From Candidatus Latescibacterota bacterium (GTDB lineage Bacteria > Latescibacterota > MWCZ01): a stretch of 64,000 bases of DNA. The position numbers were made by a program, and so were the translations under genes. The stretch spans positions 168,516 to 232,515 of the forward strand of contig JAKJDF010000001.1 in NCBI GenBank assembly GCA_022706085.1. The letters are read 5' to 3'. This document shows, piece by piece, positions 8,781 to 18,400 of the stretch; position 1 is the first letter of the stretch, and every line of letters begins with the position of its first letter. A model generated the notes under the pieces. The model was given only the letters and a program-made list of their open reading frames with translations, did no database searches and had not been told where the DNA came from.

Positions 8781-10001
8781 ATGGCGAAAATTCCGACAAT
8801 CGACGACATTCACGCAGCGCGGGAACGAATCTCCAAGTACGCGTATGTAACCCCGCTCGAACATTCCACGGATTTCTCCCGGCTTCTCGGGAATGACATC
8901 TCCCACAAGCTGGAAAACCTCCAACTCACCGGCTCGTTCAAAGTTCGTGGCGCGCTCAACGCCGTGCTGTCTCTTCCCAAAGACCAATTGGCCGCAGGTG
9001 TGATAGCGGCATCCGCAGGAAACCATGCCCAGGGAGTGGCATTCGGAGCGCATCAACTCGGCATCAAAGCAACAATCGTGATGCCGCTGGGCACCCCGCT
9101 CGTGAAATTGATGGCCGTGAAGCGGTGGGGCGCTGAAGTTATCCAGACCGGTGAAACGTACGACGAGGCTGCTGATTGTGCCGCCTCAATGGCACACGAT
9201 ACCGGCGCGTGTTTGATTCACCCGTTCAACGACCCGAAAGTCATCGCCGGACAGGGAACCATCGCGCTGGAAATCCTGGAACAGAAACCTGACGTAGATG
9301 CGGTCGTCGTCCCGATTGGAGGTGGTGGGCTGATTTCCGGCATCGGGATCGCGGTGAAAGAACTGCGCCCTCGTGTTCAGGTGATCGGTGTTCAAGCGTC
9401 CGGTGCGGACGCAATGGCGCAGTCGCTCGGAGCAGGGGAAATCCGGAAATCACCGCGCACGCTGACCTTCGCAGACGGCATCCGGGTTGCCCGGCCCGGC
9501 GATCTGACGTTTGCCATCTCTCGAAAAGTGGTCGATCAGGTGGTTACGGTGGATGACGACGAGATCGCGAACGCGGTCCTCATGATGATCGAGACCGACA
9601 AATCCGTGGTGGAAGGCGCCGGCGCGGCACCTCTTGCTGCCCTTATCCACAAACGTGTGGGATTGAGAGGCAAACACGTCGTGCTGATTGTGAGCGGCGG
9701 AAACATTGACGTGAACATCCTATCCCGGATCATTGAACGAGGCCTCGTGAAAACCGGGCGTCTCATACGAATCAGTGTGACGCTGGGAGACCACCCCGGT
9801 GCCCTGGCAGGAATCACCGACCATCTCGCCAGGTTCGGAGCAAACGTGCTCCATGTCCATCACAACCGCGCATTTGCCCGAGGCCGTCTGGATGAGACCA
9901 CGGTGGAATTCGCACTCGAAACTCGTGGTCACGAACACGCCCGGGAAATTGTTCAGGGGCTTTCCCGAGCGGGGTACCTGTGCGACGTGATCGCCGGATG
10001 A
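8781..10001 (+). CDS. ilvA: Threonine ammonia-lyase (threonine dehydratase) with ACT domain
   Basis: A 406-residue PLP enzyme converting threonine to 2-oxobutanoate and ammonia, the first step towards isoleucine. The PLP lysine is K54 in GSFKVRGA; the phosphate-binding glycine loop is PIGGGGLISG; AASAGNHAQG is also characteristic. The last about 80 residues (RISVTLGDHPGALAGI) form a single ACT domain, as in the roughly 400-residue TdcB/IlvA group rather than the 510-residue E. coli IlvA with its longer regulatory domain. The ACT domain suggests allosteric control by an amino acid. The ATG at 8781 is the first conserved position; earlier in-frame sequence overlaps the pyrE start region. Confidence 0.93.
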   Translation: MAKIPTIDDIHAARERISKYAYVTPLEHSTDFSRLLGNDISHKLENLQLTGSFKVRGALNAVLSLPKDQLAAGVIAASAGNHAQGVAFGAHQLGIKATIVMPLGTPLVKLMAVKRWGAEVIQTGETYDEAADCAASMAHDTGACLIHPFNDPKVIAGQGTIALEILEQKPDVDAVVVPIGGGGLISGIGIAVKELRPRVQVIGVQASGADAMAQSLGAGEIRKSPRTLTFADGIRVARPGDLTFAISRKVVDQVVTVDDDEIANAVLMMIETDKSVVEGAGAAPLAALIHKRVGLRGKHVVLIVSGGNIDVNILSRIIERGLVKTGRLIRISVTLGDHPGALAGITDHLARFGANVLHVHHNRAFARGRLDETTVEFALETRGHEHAREIVQGLSRAGYLCDVIAG

Positions 10002-10014
10002 CCCCGCAAGCGGG

Positions 10015-10043
10015 TTGATGTATCTGTCCGCGCGCGGTATTTT
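10015..10043 (+). promoter_or_regulatory. Possible sigma-70-type promoter for the PpiD-like gene
   Basis: TTGATG at 10015-10020 and TATTTT at 10038-10043 are separated by 17 bases, each matching four of six consensus positions. The element lies just after a small CCCGC-aa-GCGGG hairpin behind the dehydratase stop and about 65 bases before the next start codon. Position and spacing are the only support. Confidence 0.3.
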
Positions 10044-10109
10044 TGTTAGTCTTGCACGCCATCTTTTCTCCAGGTCGTAAGTGTCCCGCCGTTCAGGGGT
10101 GACTGTTCG

Positions 10110-12017
10110 ATGTTACGATTCATGCGCAATCAGCGTTTTGTAAAAGCGCTCATGTGGATTGTCATACTCTCTTTCGTCGGCTGGCTTGGTTTTGAGCTTG
10201 GCTACGGGGGCGGAGGACGGTCTCAGGCCACGCCGGAGGTGGGCGAAATTGCGGGGGAACCGGTTTACTGGACCGAATTCAGGAGGGAAATCGGCACCCT
10301 GCGAGAATATTACCGTCGTCAGGGCAACACACAGATAGACGATTTTGATCTCGATGAGCAGGTCTGGCAACAGACGGTTCAGCGGATCATTCTCAGGAAC
10401 GCTGTTGAGCGCGCCCAGATCTCCGTCACGGCTGAGGAACTGGCAGAGGAGTTGGTCAACAACCCACCGAGTGGATTCGAACGGGTTCCCGAATTCCAGC
10501 GTGCCGACGGGCAAGGCTTTGATCGCGAAAAGTATCGTCAATTCCTCGCTTCGATGACACAGGAGCGCTGGTTCCAGATCACCGGCATGACATACAGCGA
10601 GTATGAGAGCCGGGTTCTGTTTGACCTGAAAGTCCAGAAGCTGCAGCAACGGATCGACGACAACGGGTGGATTACGGTCGCCGGTCTGCGTCAGGCATTT
10701 GCTGAGGAGAACGAAACTATCAGGGCGCGCGTCATCGCTGCTCCCATCAGCCTGGTCCCTGATTCGTTGATCAAGGTGTCTGACGACGAGATTCGCTCGT
10801 ACTATCAAACACACCTCAACGAGTTCAAACAGCCCACGAGAGCACGCTTTTCCTATGTAGTGATTCCCCGTCGTCCGAGCCCGCGAGATGTCGCGCGGGC
10901 AGCCGAGGAAATCCGCGCGGTTCACCGGCAGTTGCAGGAGGGAGCAGATTTCGCCGAAACTGCGCAACGTCTTTCCGAAGACGAAGGTTCGGCTCGAGAC
11001 GGGGGAGACCTTGGGACCTTTGGACGCGGACGGATGGTACCCGCGTTTGATTCGGTTGCCTTCTCACTTCCTGTTGGCACATACAGCCAGCCTTTTCACA
11101 CGCAATTCGGATGGCACATTGTCAAGGTCGAGCGGCGTGTGGAGGACACTGCATGGCAGCAGCAATGGGGACGTCTGAAGGCACAGAAAAAACCTCTGCC
11201 GCCGGAAGCCGGCACGCCGAAAGACTCCGTTCAGGCACGGCACATCCTGATCAAGGATACCGAACCGAGTTTCGAAACTGCCGACAGCCTGCAGGCAATC
11301 GCCGAGAAAATCGCCGCGGCGGGACCTCGTTTCGCTATTACTGCCGCGGGGTATGGTCTTACGGTTGAAACGACCCCGTGGTTCACTGAGGATGTGAACT
11401 CCCCCGTGCCGGCAGTCCAGGATCCGTTGAGGCGTCTCGTCCGATGGTCTTTTTCCGGAACTGTCGGCAGCGTTGCCAGCCCTGCGTACACGCGTGACCA
11501 CATCGTCGTCGCTCGCCTTGCCGATCGTTCCCCTGAGGGGCCTCAGCCGTTGCGCGAGGTTCGAGACGCAATCGCTCTCAAAGTCCGCGTGGAAAAGCGC
11601 GTCGACATCGCAACGCAATGGTTGACTCCGATAGCGAAGAAAATTGCTGCGGGACAACCCATGGAGCAGGCCGTACAGGGCACGGAGTTCACCGTGGTGG
11701 AAATCGGACCGATCCGGCGCGGGGATTTTGTCCCCGAGGTCAGCGCCGGTGCTTCAGACGGTTTCACCGGCGCGGCGTTTGCTCTCACCACAACAGGTCA
11801 GACAACCGGCGCGCTCAGAATCCCGGAAAGAGGTTCCTATATCGTTCGACTAATTGAGAAATCGCTTGATTGGAGCACGTTTGACCAGCAACGCGACCAA
11901 CTTCGCCAGAGACTTGCTCGTCAACGACGCCAGTCAACGTTCCGGGACTGGGAGACGTACGCGCGGAAAAGTGCGGACGTAAAGGACTACCGCGACCGGT
12001 TCTACAACTTCGATTGA
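10110..12017 (+). CDS. PpiD/SurA-type peptidyl-prolyl isomerase, membrane-anchored
   Basis: A 635-residue periplasmic folding factor. A short cytoplasmic start is followed by one membrane helix (residues about 13-33, ALMWIVILSFVGWLGF), then a SurA-N-like helical chaperone region (about 40-200), a parvulin domain at about 230-345 (RARFSYVVIP; GGDLGTFGRGRMVPAFD; FGWHIVKVERR) and the start of a second parvulin-like repeat (VQARHILIKD) that is less complete. The layout matches E. coli PpiD (623 residues), which helps outer-membrane and secreted proteins fold. The ATG follows AGGGGTGA. This gene is good evidence for a diderm cell. Confidence 0.88.
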   Translation: MLRFMRNQRFVKALMWIVILSFVGWLGFELGYGGGGRSQATPEVGEIAGEPVYWTEFRREIGTLREYYRRQGNTQIDDFDLDEQVWQQTVQRIILRNAVERAQISVTAEELAEELVNNPPSGFERVPEFQRADGQGFDREKYRQFLASMTQERWFQITGMTYSEYESRVLFDLKVQKLQQRIDDNGWITVAGLRQAFAEENETIRARVIAAPISLVPDSLIKVSDDEIRSYYQTHLNEFKQPTRARFSYVVIPRRPSPRDVARAAEEIRAVHRQLQEGADFAETAQRLSEDEGSARDGGDLGTFGRGRMVPAFDSVAFSLPVGTYSQPFHTQFGWHIVKVERRVEDTAWQQQWGRLKAQKKPLPPEAGTPKDSVQARHILIKDTEPSFETADSLQAIAEKIAAAGPRFAITAAGYGLTVETTPWFTEDVNSPVPAVQDPLRRLVRWSFSGTVGSVASPAYTRDHIVVARLADRSPEGPQPLREVRDAIALKVRVEKRVDIATQWLTPIAKKIAAGQPMEQAVQGTEFTVVEIGPIRRGDFVPEVSAGASDGFTGAAFALTTTGQTTGALRIPERGSYIVRLIEKSLDWSTFDQQRDQLRQRLARQRRQSTFRDWETYARKSADVKDYRDRFYNFD

Positions 12018-12044
12018 CGACATTGGCAGTGGTGGGAAGGCGTG

Positions 12045-12080
12045 TCTGGACCTCCCGGGGTCCGGGCACGTTTCTTTTTT
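12045..12080 (+). terminator. Probable terminator after the PpiD-like gene
   Basis: A small stem, GGACC-tcccgg-GGTCC at about 12048-12063, is followed after seven bases by TTTCTTTTTT (12071-12080). The stem is short and not flush with the T-run, so it is a moderate candidate. Confidence 0.35.
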
Positions 12081-12096
12081 CCTGTTCTGCGGAACG

Positions 12097-12126
12097 TTTA
12101 CAACATCGCGCGGCGCTGCCTATATT
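12097..12126 (+). promoter_or_regulatory. Sigma-70-type promoter for the FAH-family operon
   Basis: TTTACA at 12097-12102 and TATATT at 12121-12126, 18 bases apart, are both five-of-six matches to the consensus. A transcript starting near 12133 would make the ATG at 12134 almost leaderless, which supports the better-spaced ATG at 12218 as the real start of the next gene. Confidence 0.5.
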
Positions 12127-12217
12127 GTAGCTCATGTACGCGCCTCGGACGGAACAAAACCAGAAGGAGAACGTGTCCCCGCAGATTGTTGACCCCGGGA
12201 CATCGGAGGAGCGGCTG

Positions 12218-13153
12218 ATGAGGGTGTGCAGGTTCTGGGAACCGAAAACGGGTGCCCGGCTCGGGATCGTTTTCGAGGAAACCGTGGTTGATGCAACGGC
12301 AATCGACCCGCGGGGGTGCTCAGATATCTCAGCATGGCTTGCGCTGCCGGATCCGATCGAGTACATGCGCGGCCTCACGGAGCTGGCCGAACGAAGCAGG
12401 AATCGCCTGCACATCCGTGAACTCGAACACCTCCCCGCACCCGGTTCGAGGCATCTTTTGCCGCCGATCGATAACCAGGAGATCTGGGGCGCTGGTGTTA
12501 CATACCAGAGAATGCGCCAGTCACACGTCGACGAGTCCCACGGAGGGAAACTTTTTTACGATGAGGTGTATGACGCAGCCCGACCGGAACTCTTCTTCAA
12601 GACAACACCTCACAGAGTGGCAGGTCCGCTCGGGAGCATTCGCGTACGGTCGGATTCCGAATGGACCATTCCAGAGCCCGAACTCACGGTTCTTTTGAGC
12701 CCCGCCCAGCGGATCATCGGTTTCACGTGCGCAAACGACGTCACGTCGCGTGATATCGAGGGCGAAAACCCCCTGTACATGGCGCAATCGAAAACATACA
12801 ACGGTTGTTGCGCGCTCGGGCCGACCATTCTGGTTTCGGACGACCCGGATTTCGCACGCGATCTCCCCATCTCACTGGTAGTGATCAGGGAAGGGATGGC
12901 TGTCTTTCGCGACGAAACGAATACGAACCAGATGAAGCGAAGTATCCCGGAAATATTGGGCTGGTTGAGCCGCGATAATGACTTCCCTTTCGGGGTGTTT
13001 CTCATGACGGGTTCCGGAATCGCCCCACCGGATGATTTCTCGCTCGAACCCGGCGACGTTGTCGAAATCGCAATCGAAGGAATCGGACGGCTCGTCAACC
13101 GTGTGGTGAAGGATACCCTACCACCCGAAACCCCAACGGCATTTGGAGTCTGA
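12218..13153 (+). CDS. Fumarylacetoacetate hydrolase family protein, KdaD-like
   Basis: A 311-residue cytoplasmic FAH-fold enzyme. Family signature and metal ligands appear in IPEPEL and DVTSRDIEGENPLY, and the C-terminal block is TGSGIAPPDDFSLEPGD. The combination WGAGVTYQRMRQSH, ELFFKTTPHR and AQSKTYNGCCALGP resembles the 2-dehydro-3-deoxy-D-arabinonate dehydratase (KdaD) branch of oxidative pentose degradation more than true fumarylacetoacetate hydrolases. That assignment is an inference from motif style. I start it at the ATG at 12218 because GGAGGAG lies directly upstream; an in-frame ATG at 12134 lacks a ribosome site. The next gene starts 13 bases after its stop. Confidence 0.7.
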   Translation: MRVCRFWEPKTGARLGIVFEETVVDATAIDPRGCSDISAWLALPDPIEYMRGLTELAERSRNRLHIRELEHLPAPGSRHLLPPIDNQEIWGAGVTYQRMRQSHVDESHGGKLFYDEVYDAARPELFFKTTPHRVAGPLGSIRVRSDSEWTIPEPELTVLLSPAQRIIGFTCANDVTSRDIEGENPLYMAQSKTYNGCCALGPTILVSDDPDFARDLPISLVVIREGMAVFRDETNTNQMKRSIPEILGWLSRDNDFPFGVFLMTGSGIAPPDDFSLEPGDVVEIAIEGIGRLVNRVVKDTLPPETPTAFGV

Positions 13154-13166
13154 AAGGGACTCTTCG

Positions 13167-14297
13167 ATGCAGAAAAGAAAAACGCGTGTCATTTACAACT
13201 GCGACGCGGACAACATGTTCATTTACGACTACCCGATGACGGTTGACAATGTCAACCGGTACGTGGACGAGGTCGTGGGTAAAGACATCACGACGTTTTT
13301 CATGTGCTGTAATTACGGGATGGATATGAATTTTCGCGGCAAGACCACGCAACTGATAGGAGACAGGCTGACCGCAGAACAGGTGGAAGCGCTCAAGGAC
13401 CCCGCCGTCAACAAACCCGCGTCGTTCCAACGCGGGATTCTCAATCTCCGGCACCTTATCCAACAAGGCCACGACCCGCTTGAACTGGTCATCTCACGGG
13501 CGCGGGAAAAGGGGTGCGAAACCTTCGTCACGTTTCGACTGAACGAAGTACACTGCGTTGATGAGGAGCCGGACAGCGTACTTTTGTCGAAGTTCTGGCT
13601 GGAACACTCGGAGTGGAGAATTGGGAAGGTTGGTGACCCGCTGCCTGATCTCCACAAGACCATTCTGGGCCTGGTTCACCCGATAGTGGCAAGCTGGTTG
13701 CCGGCTGGCCTGGATTTCGCCGTTCCGCAGGTCCGGGACTTCGTGCTTGCGCAGTTGACCGAGGTGTGTGAACGGTACCCTCTGGATGGTCTCGATCTCG
13801 ACTTTCAGCGTTTCCCCATCTATTTCCGGTTCGGACAGGAGACATCCAACCTCCCCATCATGACCGAATTCGTGAGGTCAATCCGTTCAATGACTAACAG
13901 GGTGGCAGACCGGCGAGGCAGACCCCTTCTGCTCAGTTCACGGATAATGGAAACGCCAGAACAGAATCTCGGGTTGGGACTCGACCCTGTCTCCTGGGTT
14001 CGCGAAGGTTTGATCGATTTCGTGACGGTTTCCCATTACCTCCGCAACACGCATCCCCTTCCCATCGGTGATTTCCGCAGGCTCCTGCCCTCCGACGCAC
14101 CGATCTATGGTTCCATTGAGTTTGAGCGTGAGCCAGAACGGTACCGGGAGATAGCCCGTCAACTTTGGAAGGATGGCGCGGACGGTATCATGCTGTTCAA
14201 CTTCTTCTGCTCCCGCGAAGGTGGCTCTGATCCGATGTTCTGGTTATTGGATGAAATTGGCCAGCGCGGTAGAATGATCGACGATTCGAGCACCTGA
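13167..14297 (+). CDS. TIM-barrel protein, glycoside hydrolase-like, unknown activity
   Basis: A 376-residue cytoplasmic protein. It has features of a glycosidase-like barrel: an early RVIYNCDADN strand, VISRAREKGCETFVTFRLNE, a typical strand-4 block YPLDGLDLDFQRF, then FVTVSHYLR and a closing DGADGIMLFNFF. These fit the 'GHL10/DUF187-like' group of putative glycosidases, but I cannot name a family or catalytic pair with confidence. The start at 13167 is preferred over an in-frame ATG at 13143 that overlaps the FAH gene, because AAAGGGA sits eight bases upstream. It is probably co-transcribed with the FAH-family gene, suggesting a role in sugar or sugar-acid use. Confidence 0.5.
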   Translation: MQKRKTRVIYNCDADNMFIYDYPMTVDNVNRYVDEVVGKDITTFFMCCNYGMDMNFRGKTTQLIGDRLTAEQVEALKDPAVNKPASFQRGILNLRHLIQQGHDPLELVISRAREKGCETFVTFRLNEVHCVDEEPDSVLLSKFWLEHSEWRIGKVGDPLPDLHKTILGLVHPIVASWLPAGLDFAVPQVRDFVLAQLTEVCERYPLDGLDLDFQRFPIYFRFGQETSNLPIMTEFVRSIRSMTNRVADRRGRPLLLSSRIMETPEQNLGLGLDPVSWVREGLIDFVTVSHYLRNTHPLPIGDFRRLLPSDAPIYGSIEFEREPERYREIARQLWKDGADGIMLFNFFCSREGGSDPMFWLLDEIGQRGRMIDDSST

Positions 14298-14341
14298 ACT
14301 CGGCGCATCCGTCTCCGTCCTCGAGAGAGAAGACCCCGCAC

Positions 14342-15259
14342 ATGCCAGAACGACCGATCCTGCTGGTATGCAACAAGCACGACGACACCATGTCGTTTGT
14401 CGATCCCGCCTCGTTTGAAGTGCTTGAAACAATCCCGACAGGCCCAAACCCGCACGAGATCGTCGTGACGCCGGACAACCGGTGGGCATATCTCTCGAAT
14501 TACGCACCCCCCGGCAATACCATCTCGCTGATCGACCTTGTCGCGGCGAAGCATGTTCGCCAGATCTCCACCGGCGAATATTCGCGCATTCATGGCGCCG
14601 CACTGGCGCCGGATGGTCGGTGGGCATATTTCACTGCCGGGCAGAAGGGATACGTAATTGAGCTGGACACGCGAACCAACGAGATTACGCGCGCCATCCC
14701 CACTGGTGGGAAAATCTCCCACATGGTTCTCGTTGCACCCGAGGGGGATTTCCTCTACACCGCAAATATCGTGACGAAGGACGTGTCCGTATTGAGGCGG
14801 GCTGATGGAGCGCTGGCGGCTCTGTTACCCTGTCAGGAAGGAGTTGAAGGTCTCGGAATAACGCCTGACGGCCGTGAACTCTGGGCGCTGAACCAGGAGA
14901 GCGGCACCATCACGGTAATCTCGCGCCTCTCGCATACGGTTGCAGAGACGTTCCCGTGTCCCGGGATGCCTGTTCGTGTCGCGTTCGCCCTCGATGGGCA
15001 ACTTGCGCTGGTTCCGAGTTGGACCGAGCACGGAGAATTGATCGCGATTGAAACGGCGACACGGAGAGAGGTTGGGCGCGTTGCCGTGGGCAGTCAGGCG
15101 ATCGGGATCGTTCTCTCACCGGAGGGTGATCGCGCGTTCGTCGGATGCGAGCAAACGGACGGCTTGCACGTTGTTGATATTCATAAACTTGCAGTAGTGG
15201 AACGCTTTTTCACGGGGAACGGATCTGATGCGATGGCCATCTGGTACCCGCCGCGTTGA
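14342..15259 (+). CDS. YVTN-type beta-propeller protein
   Basis: A 305-residue protein made of repeated propeller blades of about 42 residues. Each carries the pattern G-P-H-i-v-PDgrwAYlsn / vsvID, for example PHEIVVTPDNRWAYLSN, IHGAALAPDGRWAYFT and GIVLSPEGDRAFVG. The repeats fill the protein, which makes it a closed six- or seven-bladed ring. There is no signal peptide, unlike many YVTN proteins that are exported. Such rings bind ligands or proteins and some are lactonases; no catalytic residues could be assigned. It starts 44 bases after the TIM-barrel gene and may belong to the same unit. Confidence 0.7.
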   Translation: MPERPILLVCNKHDDTMSFVDPASFEVLETIPTGPNPHEIVVTPDNRWAYLSNYAPPGNTISLIDLVAAKHVRQISTGEYSRIHGAALAPDGRWAYFTAGQKGYVIELDTRTNEITRAIPTGGKISHMVLVAPEGDFLYTANIVTKDVSVLRRADGALAALLPCQEGVEGLGITPDGRELWALNQESGTITVISRLSHTVAETFPCPGMPVRVAFALDGQLALVPSWTEHGELIAIETATRREVGRVAVGSQAIGIVLSPEGDRAFVGCEQTDGLHVVDIHKLAVVERFFTGNGSDAMAIWYPPR

Positions 15260-15371
15260 AGGCCGGCATGACTCAGTTGACGCGTTCCCGTCTTTTCCAG
15301 AAATTTGAGTGATCACTTTTTCATTCTGTTGAGTTCCCACGCTCAGCCCGCTTTCACACGTTCTTCGCACC

Positions 15372-15452
15372 ATGCGATCCTGCCGCCTGACCCCCGAGCA
15401 TGCGCAGTACGTTCGGGGGTTTTTGAGGTGCCAGGAATGCACAAAAACCTGA
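15372..15452 (+). CDS. Possible 26-residue leader peptide before carB
   Basis: A short open frame, ATG at 15372 to TGA at 15450-15452, ends inside the carB ribosome-binding region and runs right through the terminator hairpin at 15390-15420. It encodes a Cys- and Arg-containing peptide (MRSCRLTPEHAQYVRGF...). I see no good ribosome site before it, so it may be chance. If translated, ribosomes would open the hairpin. Confidence 0.2.
   Translation: MRSCRLTPEHAQYVRGFLRCQECTKT
15390..15424 (+). terminator. Rho-independent terminator or attenuator 41 bases before carB
   Basis: An eight-pair stem, ACCCCCGA (15390-15397) with TCGGGGGT (15413-15420), runs into TTTTT. It may end transcripts of the YVTN gene, or act as an attenuator in the carB leader. 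No PyrR-binding box was recognised nearby. Confidence 0.65.
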
Positions 15453-15465
15453 GGAGCTGCCAGTT

Positions 15466-18400
15466 ATGCCCCGACGCGACGACATCCAAAAGGTCATGAT
15501 TATCGGTTCCGGTCCCATCATCATCGGGCAGGCTTGTGAGTTTGATTATTCGGGAACACAGGCGTGCAAAGCTCTCAGGAGGCTTGGATACCAGATCGTC
15601 CTTGCAAACTCGAATCCGGCGACAATCATGACGGACCCGGGAATGGCAGATTTCACCTACATCGAACCCTTGAACAAGGAAACGATGGAGGAGATCATAC
15701 GCAAGGAACGGCCCGACGCTCTTCTGCCGAATCTCGGAGGGCAATCTGGTCTGAACCTGTCCTCTGAACTGGCAGCAGCGGGTGTTCTTGACAAATACGG
15801 CGTGAAGGTCATCGGGGTGAATGTCGATGCGATCAAACGCGGGGAGGATCGTCTCGCGTTCAAACAGACCATGGAAAGCCTCGGAATCGACATGCCGAAA
15901 AGTGAGATCGCCAACAGTGTCGAAGAGGCTGAAGAGATCGCGCAGCGCCTCGATTACCCTCTGGTGGTGAGGCCGGCGTATACCATGGGAGGGACTGGCG
16001 GAGGTTTTGTGTACAACCTCGAAGAGCTCAGGACTATCGTCGCCCGCGGCCTGGCCGCAAGTCTCGTCGGGCAGGTGCTGATAGAGCAGTCGGTGCTCGG
16101 GTGGGAGGAACTGGAGCTGGAAGTCGTCCGCGACGCCAAAAACCAGATGATTACCGTGTGCTTCATCGAAAACGTGGATGCGATGGGTGTACACACCGGA
16201 GATTCGTTCTGCACTGCCCCGATGCTCACCATCTCGCCCGAACTCCAGCACAAGTTGCAGGATTACTCGTATCGGATTGTCGAGGCGATCGAGGTTATCG
16301 GTGGAACAAACATCCAGTTCGCGCACGACCCCAAAACAGGTCGCGTCGTCGTGATAGAGATCAATCCCCGGACCTCCCGTTCGTCGGCTCTGGCCTCGAA
16401 AGCGACCGGTTTCCCGATCGCGTACGTCTCTTCACTCCTCGCAGGCGGTCTCACGCTTGATGAAATCCCTTACTGGCGGGAGGGGACACTCGAAAAGTAC
16501 ACGCCGGGCGGAGACTACGTCGTCGTCAAATTCGCGCGGTGGGCTTTTGAGAAATTCAAGGGCGTGGAGGACCGGCTCGGCACGCAGATGCGTGCCGTCG
16601 GTGAAGTGATGAGCATTGGGAAGACTTACAAAGAAGCTCTGCAGAAGGCAATCCGGTCTCTGGAAACGGGCCGTTGGGGCCTGGGCTTCGCGAAAAACTT
16701 CAACAGCCGTTCTCTCGAGGAATTGATGGAAATGCTCCGCTGGGCAACCAGCGAGAGGCAATTCATCATGTACGAGGCACTTCGAAAGGGTGCTTCGGTT
16801 GCCGAGCTCCACGAACGCACGCACATCAAGCACTGGTTCATCGAACAGATGAAAGAGCTCGTTCTGCTGGAAGAGGAACTGCTCGGGTTCAAAGGGTCGC
16901 TGCCGCCGGACGAATTGCTCATCCGTGCAAAAAAGGACGGTTTTGCGGACCGGTACCTCGCGAAGATCCTTCAGGTTCCGGAGAGCGACATTCGTGGAAG
17001 AAGAACCAAACTCGGCGTTGTGGAAGCCTGGGATGCCGTGCGCGTAAGCGGAGCGACGGATGCGGCTTATTACTATTCCACTTACAATGGCGAAGATCGC
17101 GTTCCGGTAACACAGAACAAGAAAAAGATCATGGTTCTCGGCGGTGGACCAAACAGGATCGGACAGGGTATAGAATTCGATTACTGCTGTGTCCACGCGG
17201 CTTTTGCCCTGCGGGACGCCGGGTACGAGTCCATCATGGTGAATTGCAACCCCGAAACTGTTTCCACGGATTACGATACTTCTGACAAGCTCTATTTCGA
17301 GCCACTGACACTCGAAGATGTTCTTGCGATCTACGAAAAAGAGAAGCCGGAGGGCGTAATCGTTCAGTTCGGTGGGCAGACACCACTCAATCTTGCCGCC
17401 GAGTTGGCCGCGAATGGCGTGCGCATCCTGGGAACGTCGCCGGAATCCATCGACCTTGCCGAGGACCGCGATCGGTTCCGCATGCGCATGCGAGAACTGG
17501 GCATACCGCAACCCGATTCAGGAATGGCCGGTTCCGTCGAGGAGGCTGTTCGTGTCGCCGCAGAAATCGGGTACCCGCTGATCGTGCGCCCGTCCTATGT
17601 CCTCGGCGGCCGCGCGATGGAAGTGGTGCACGATGAGGAGATGTTGCGTGAATACGTTGCAAAAGCCGTAGATATCTCCCCGGAACGCCCGATTCTCATA
17701 GAGCAGTTCCTGCAGAACGCGATAGAGGCGGAAGCAGACGCAATCGCAGATGGAACCGATGCATTCGTTCCTGCGGTGATGGAGCACATTGAGTTTGCGG
17801 GCGTGCACTCCGGCGATTCCGCGTGCGTGATCCCTCCTGTCAGTATTCCCCAGAAGCACATTGACACGATTGAGGAATACACCAGACGTATCGCGGTCGA
17901 GTTCAAAGTGGTTGGCCTGATGAACGTCCAGTATGCGATTTTCGATGACACGGTATACATTCTTGAGGCGAACCCGCGTGCCAGCAGGACCGTTCCGATC
18001 GTGAGCAAGGTCTGCGCGATCTCTATGGCGAACCTCGCCACGCGGCTGATGCTGGGAGCGAAGCTCCCCGACCTAAAGCTGCGCAGGCGCCCGATCCCGC
18101 ACTTCGGTGTCAAGGAAGCGGTACTTCCGTTCAACATGTTTCCGGAGGTGGACCCGGTTCTTGGACCGGAGATGAGATCCACCGGAGAGGTTCTCGGAAT
18201 CGCCGAGAACGCCGGGCTGGCGTTTTTCAAGGCGGAGGCCGCCGCTACGCCGCCCCTTCCGCTCCAAGGTACGGTGCTGATAACCGTAACCGATCCGGAC
18301 AAACCCGGGGCGCTTGAAGCGGCCCGGAGATTCGTCCAACTGGGGTTCTCCATACGCGCGACTGAAGGCACGCACCGTTTCTTGACGGAGAACGGGGTAC

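Noticed and set aside
15343..17511. Long minus-strand frames (327 and 359 codons) opposite carB
   Set aside because: carB is complete and conserved throughout; the antisense frames carry no known domain.
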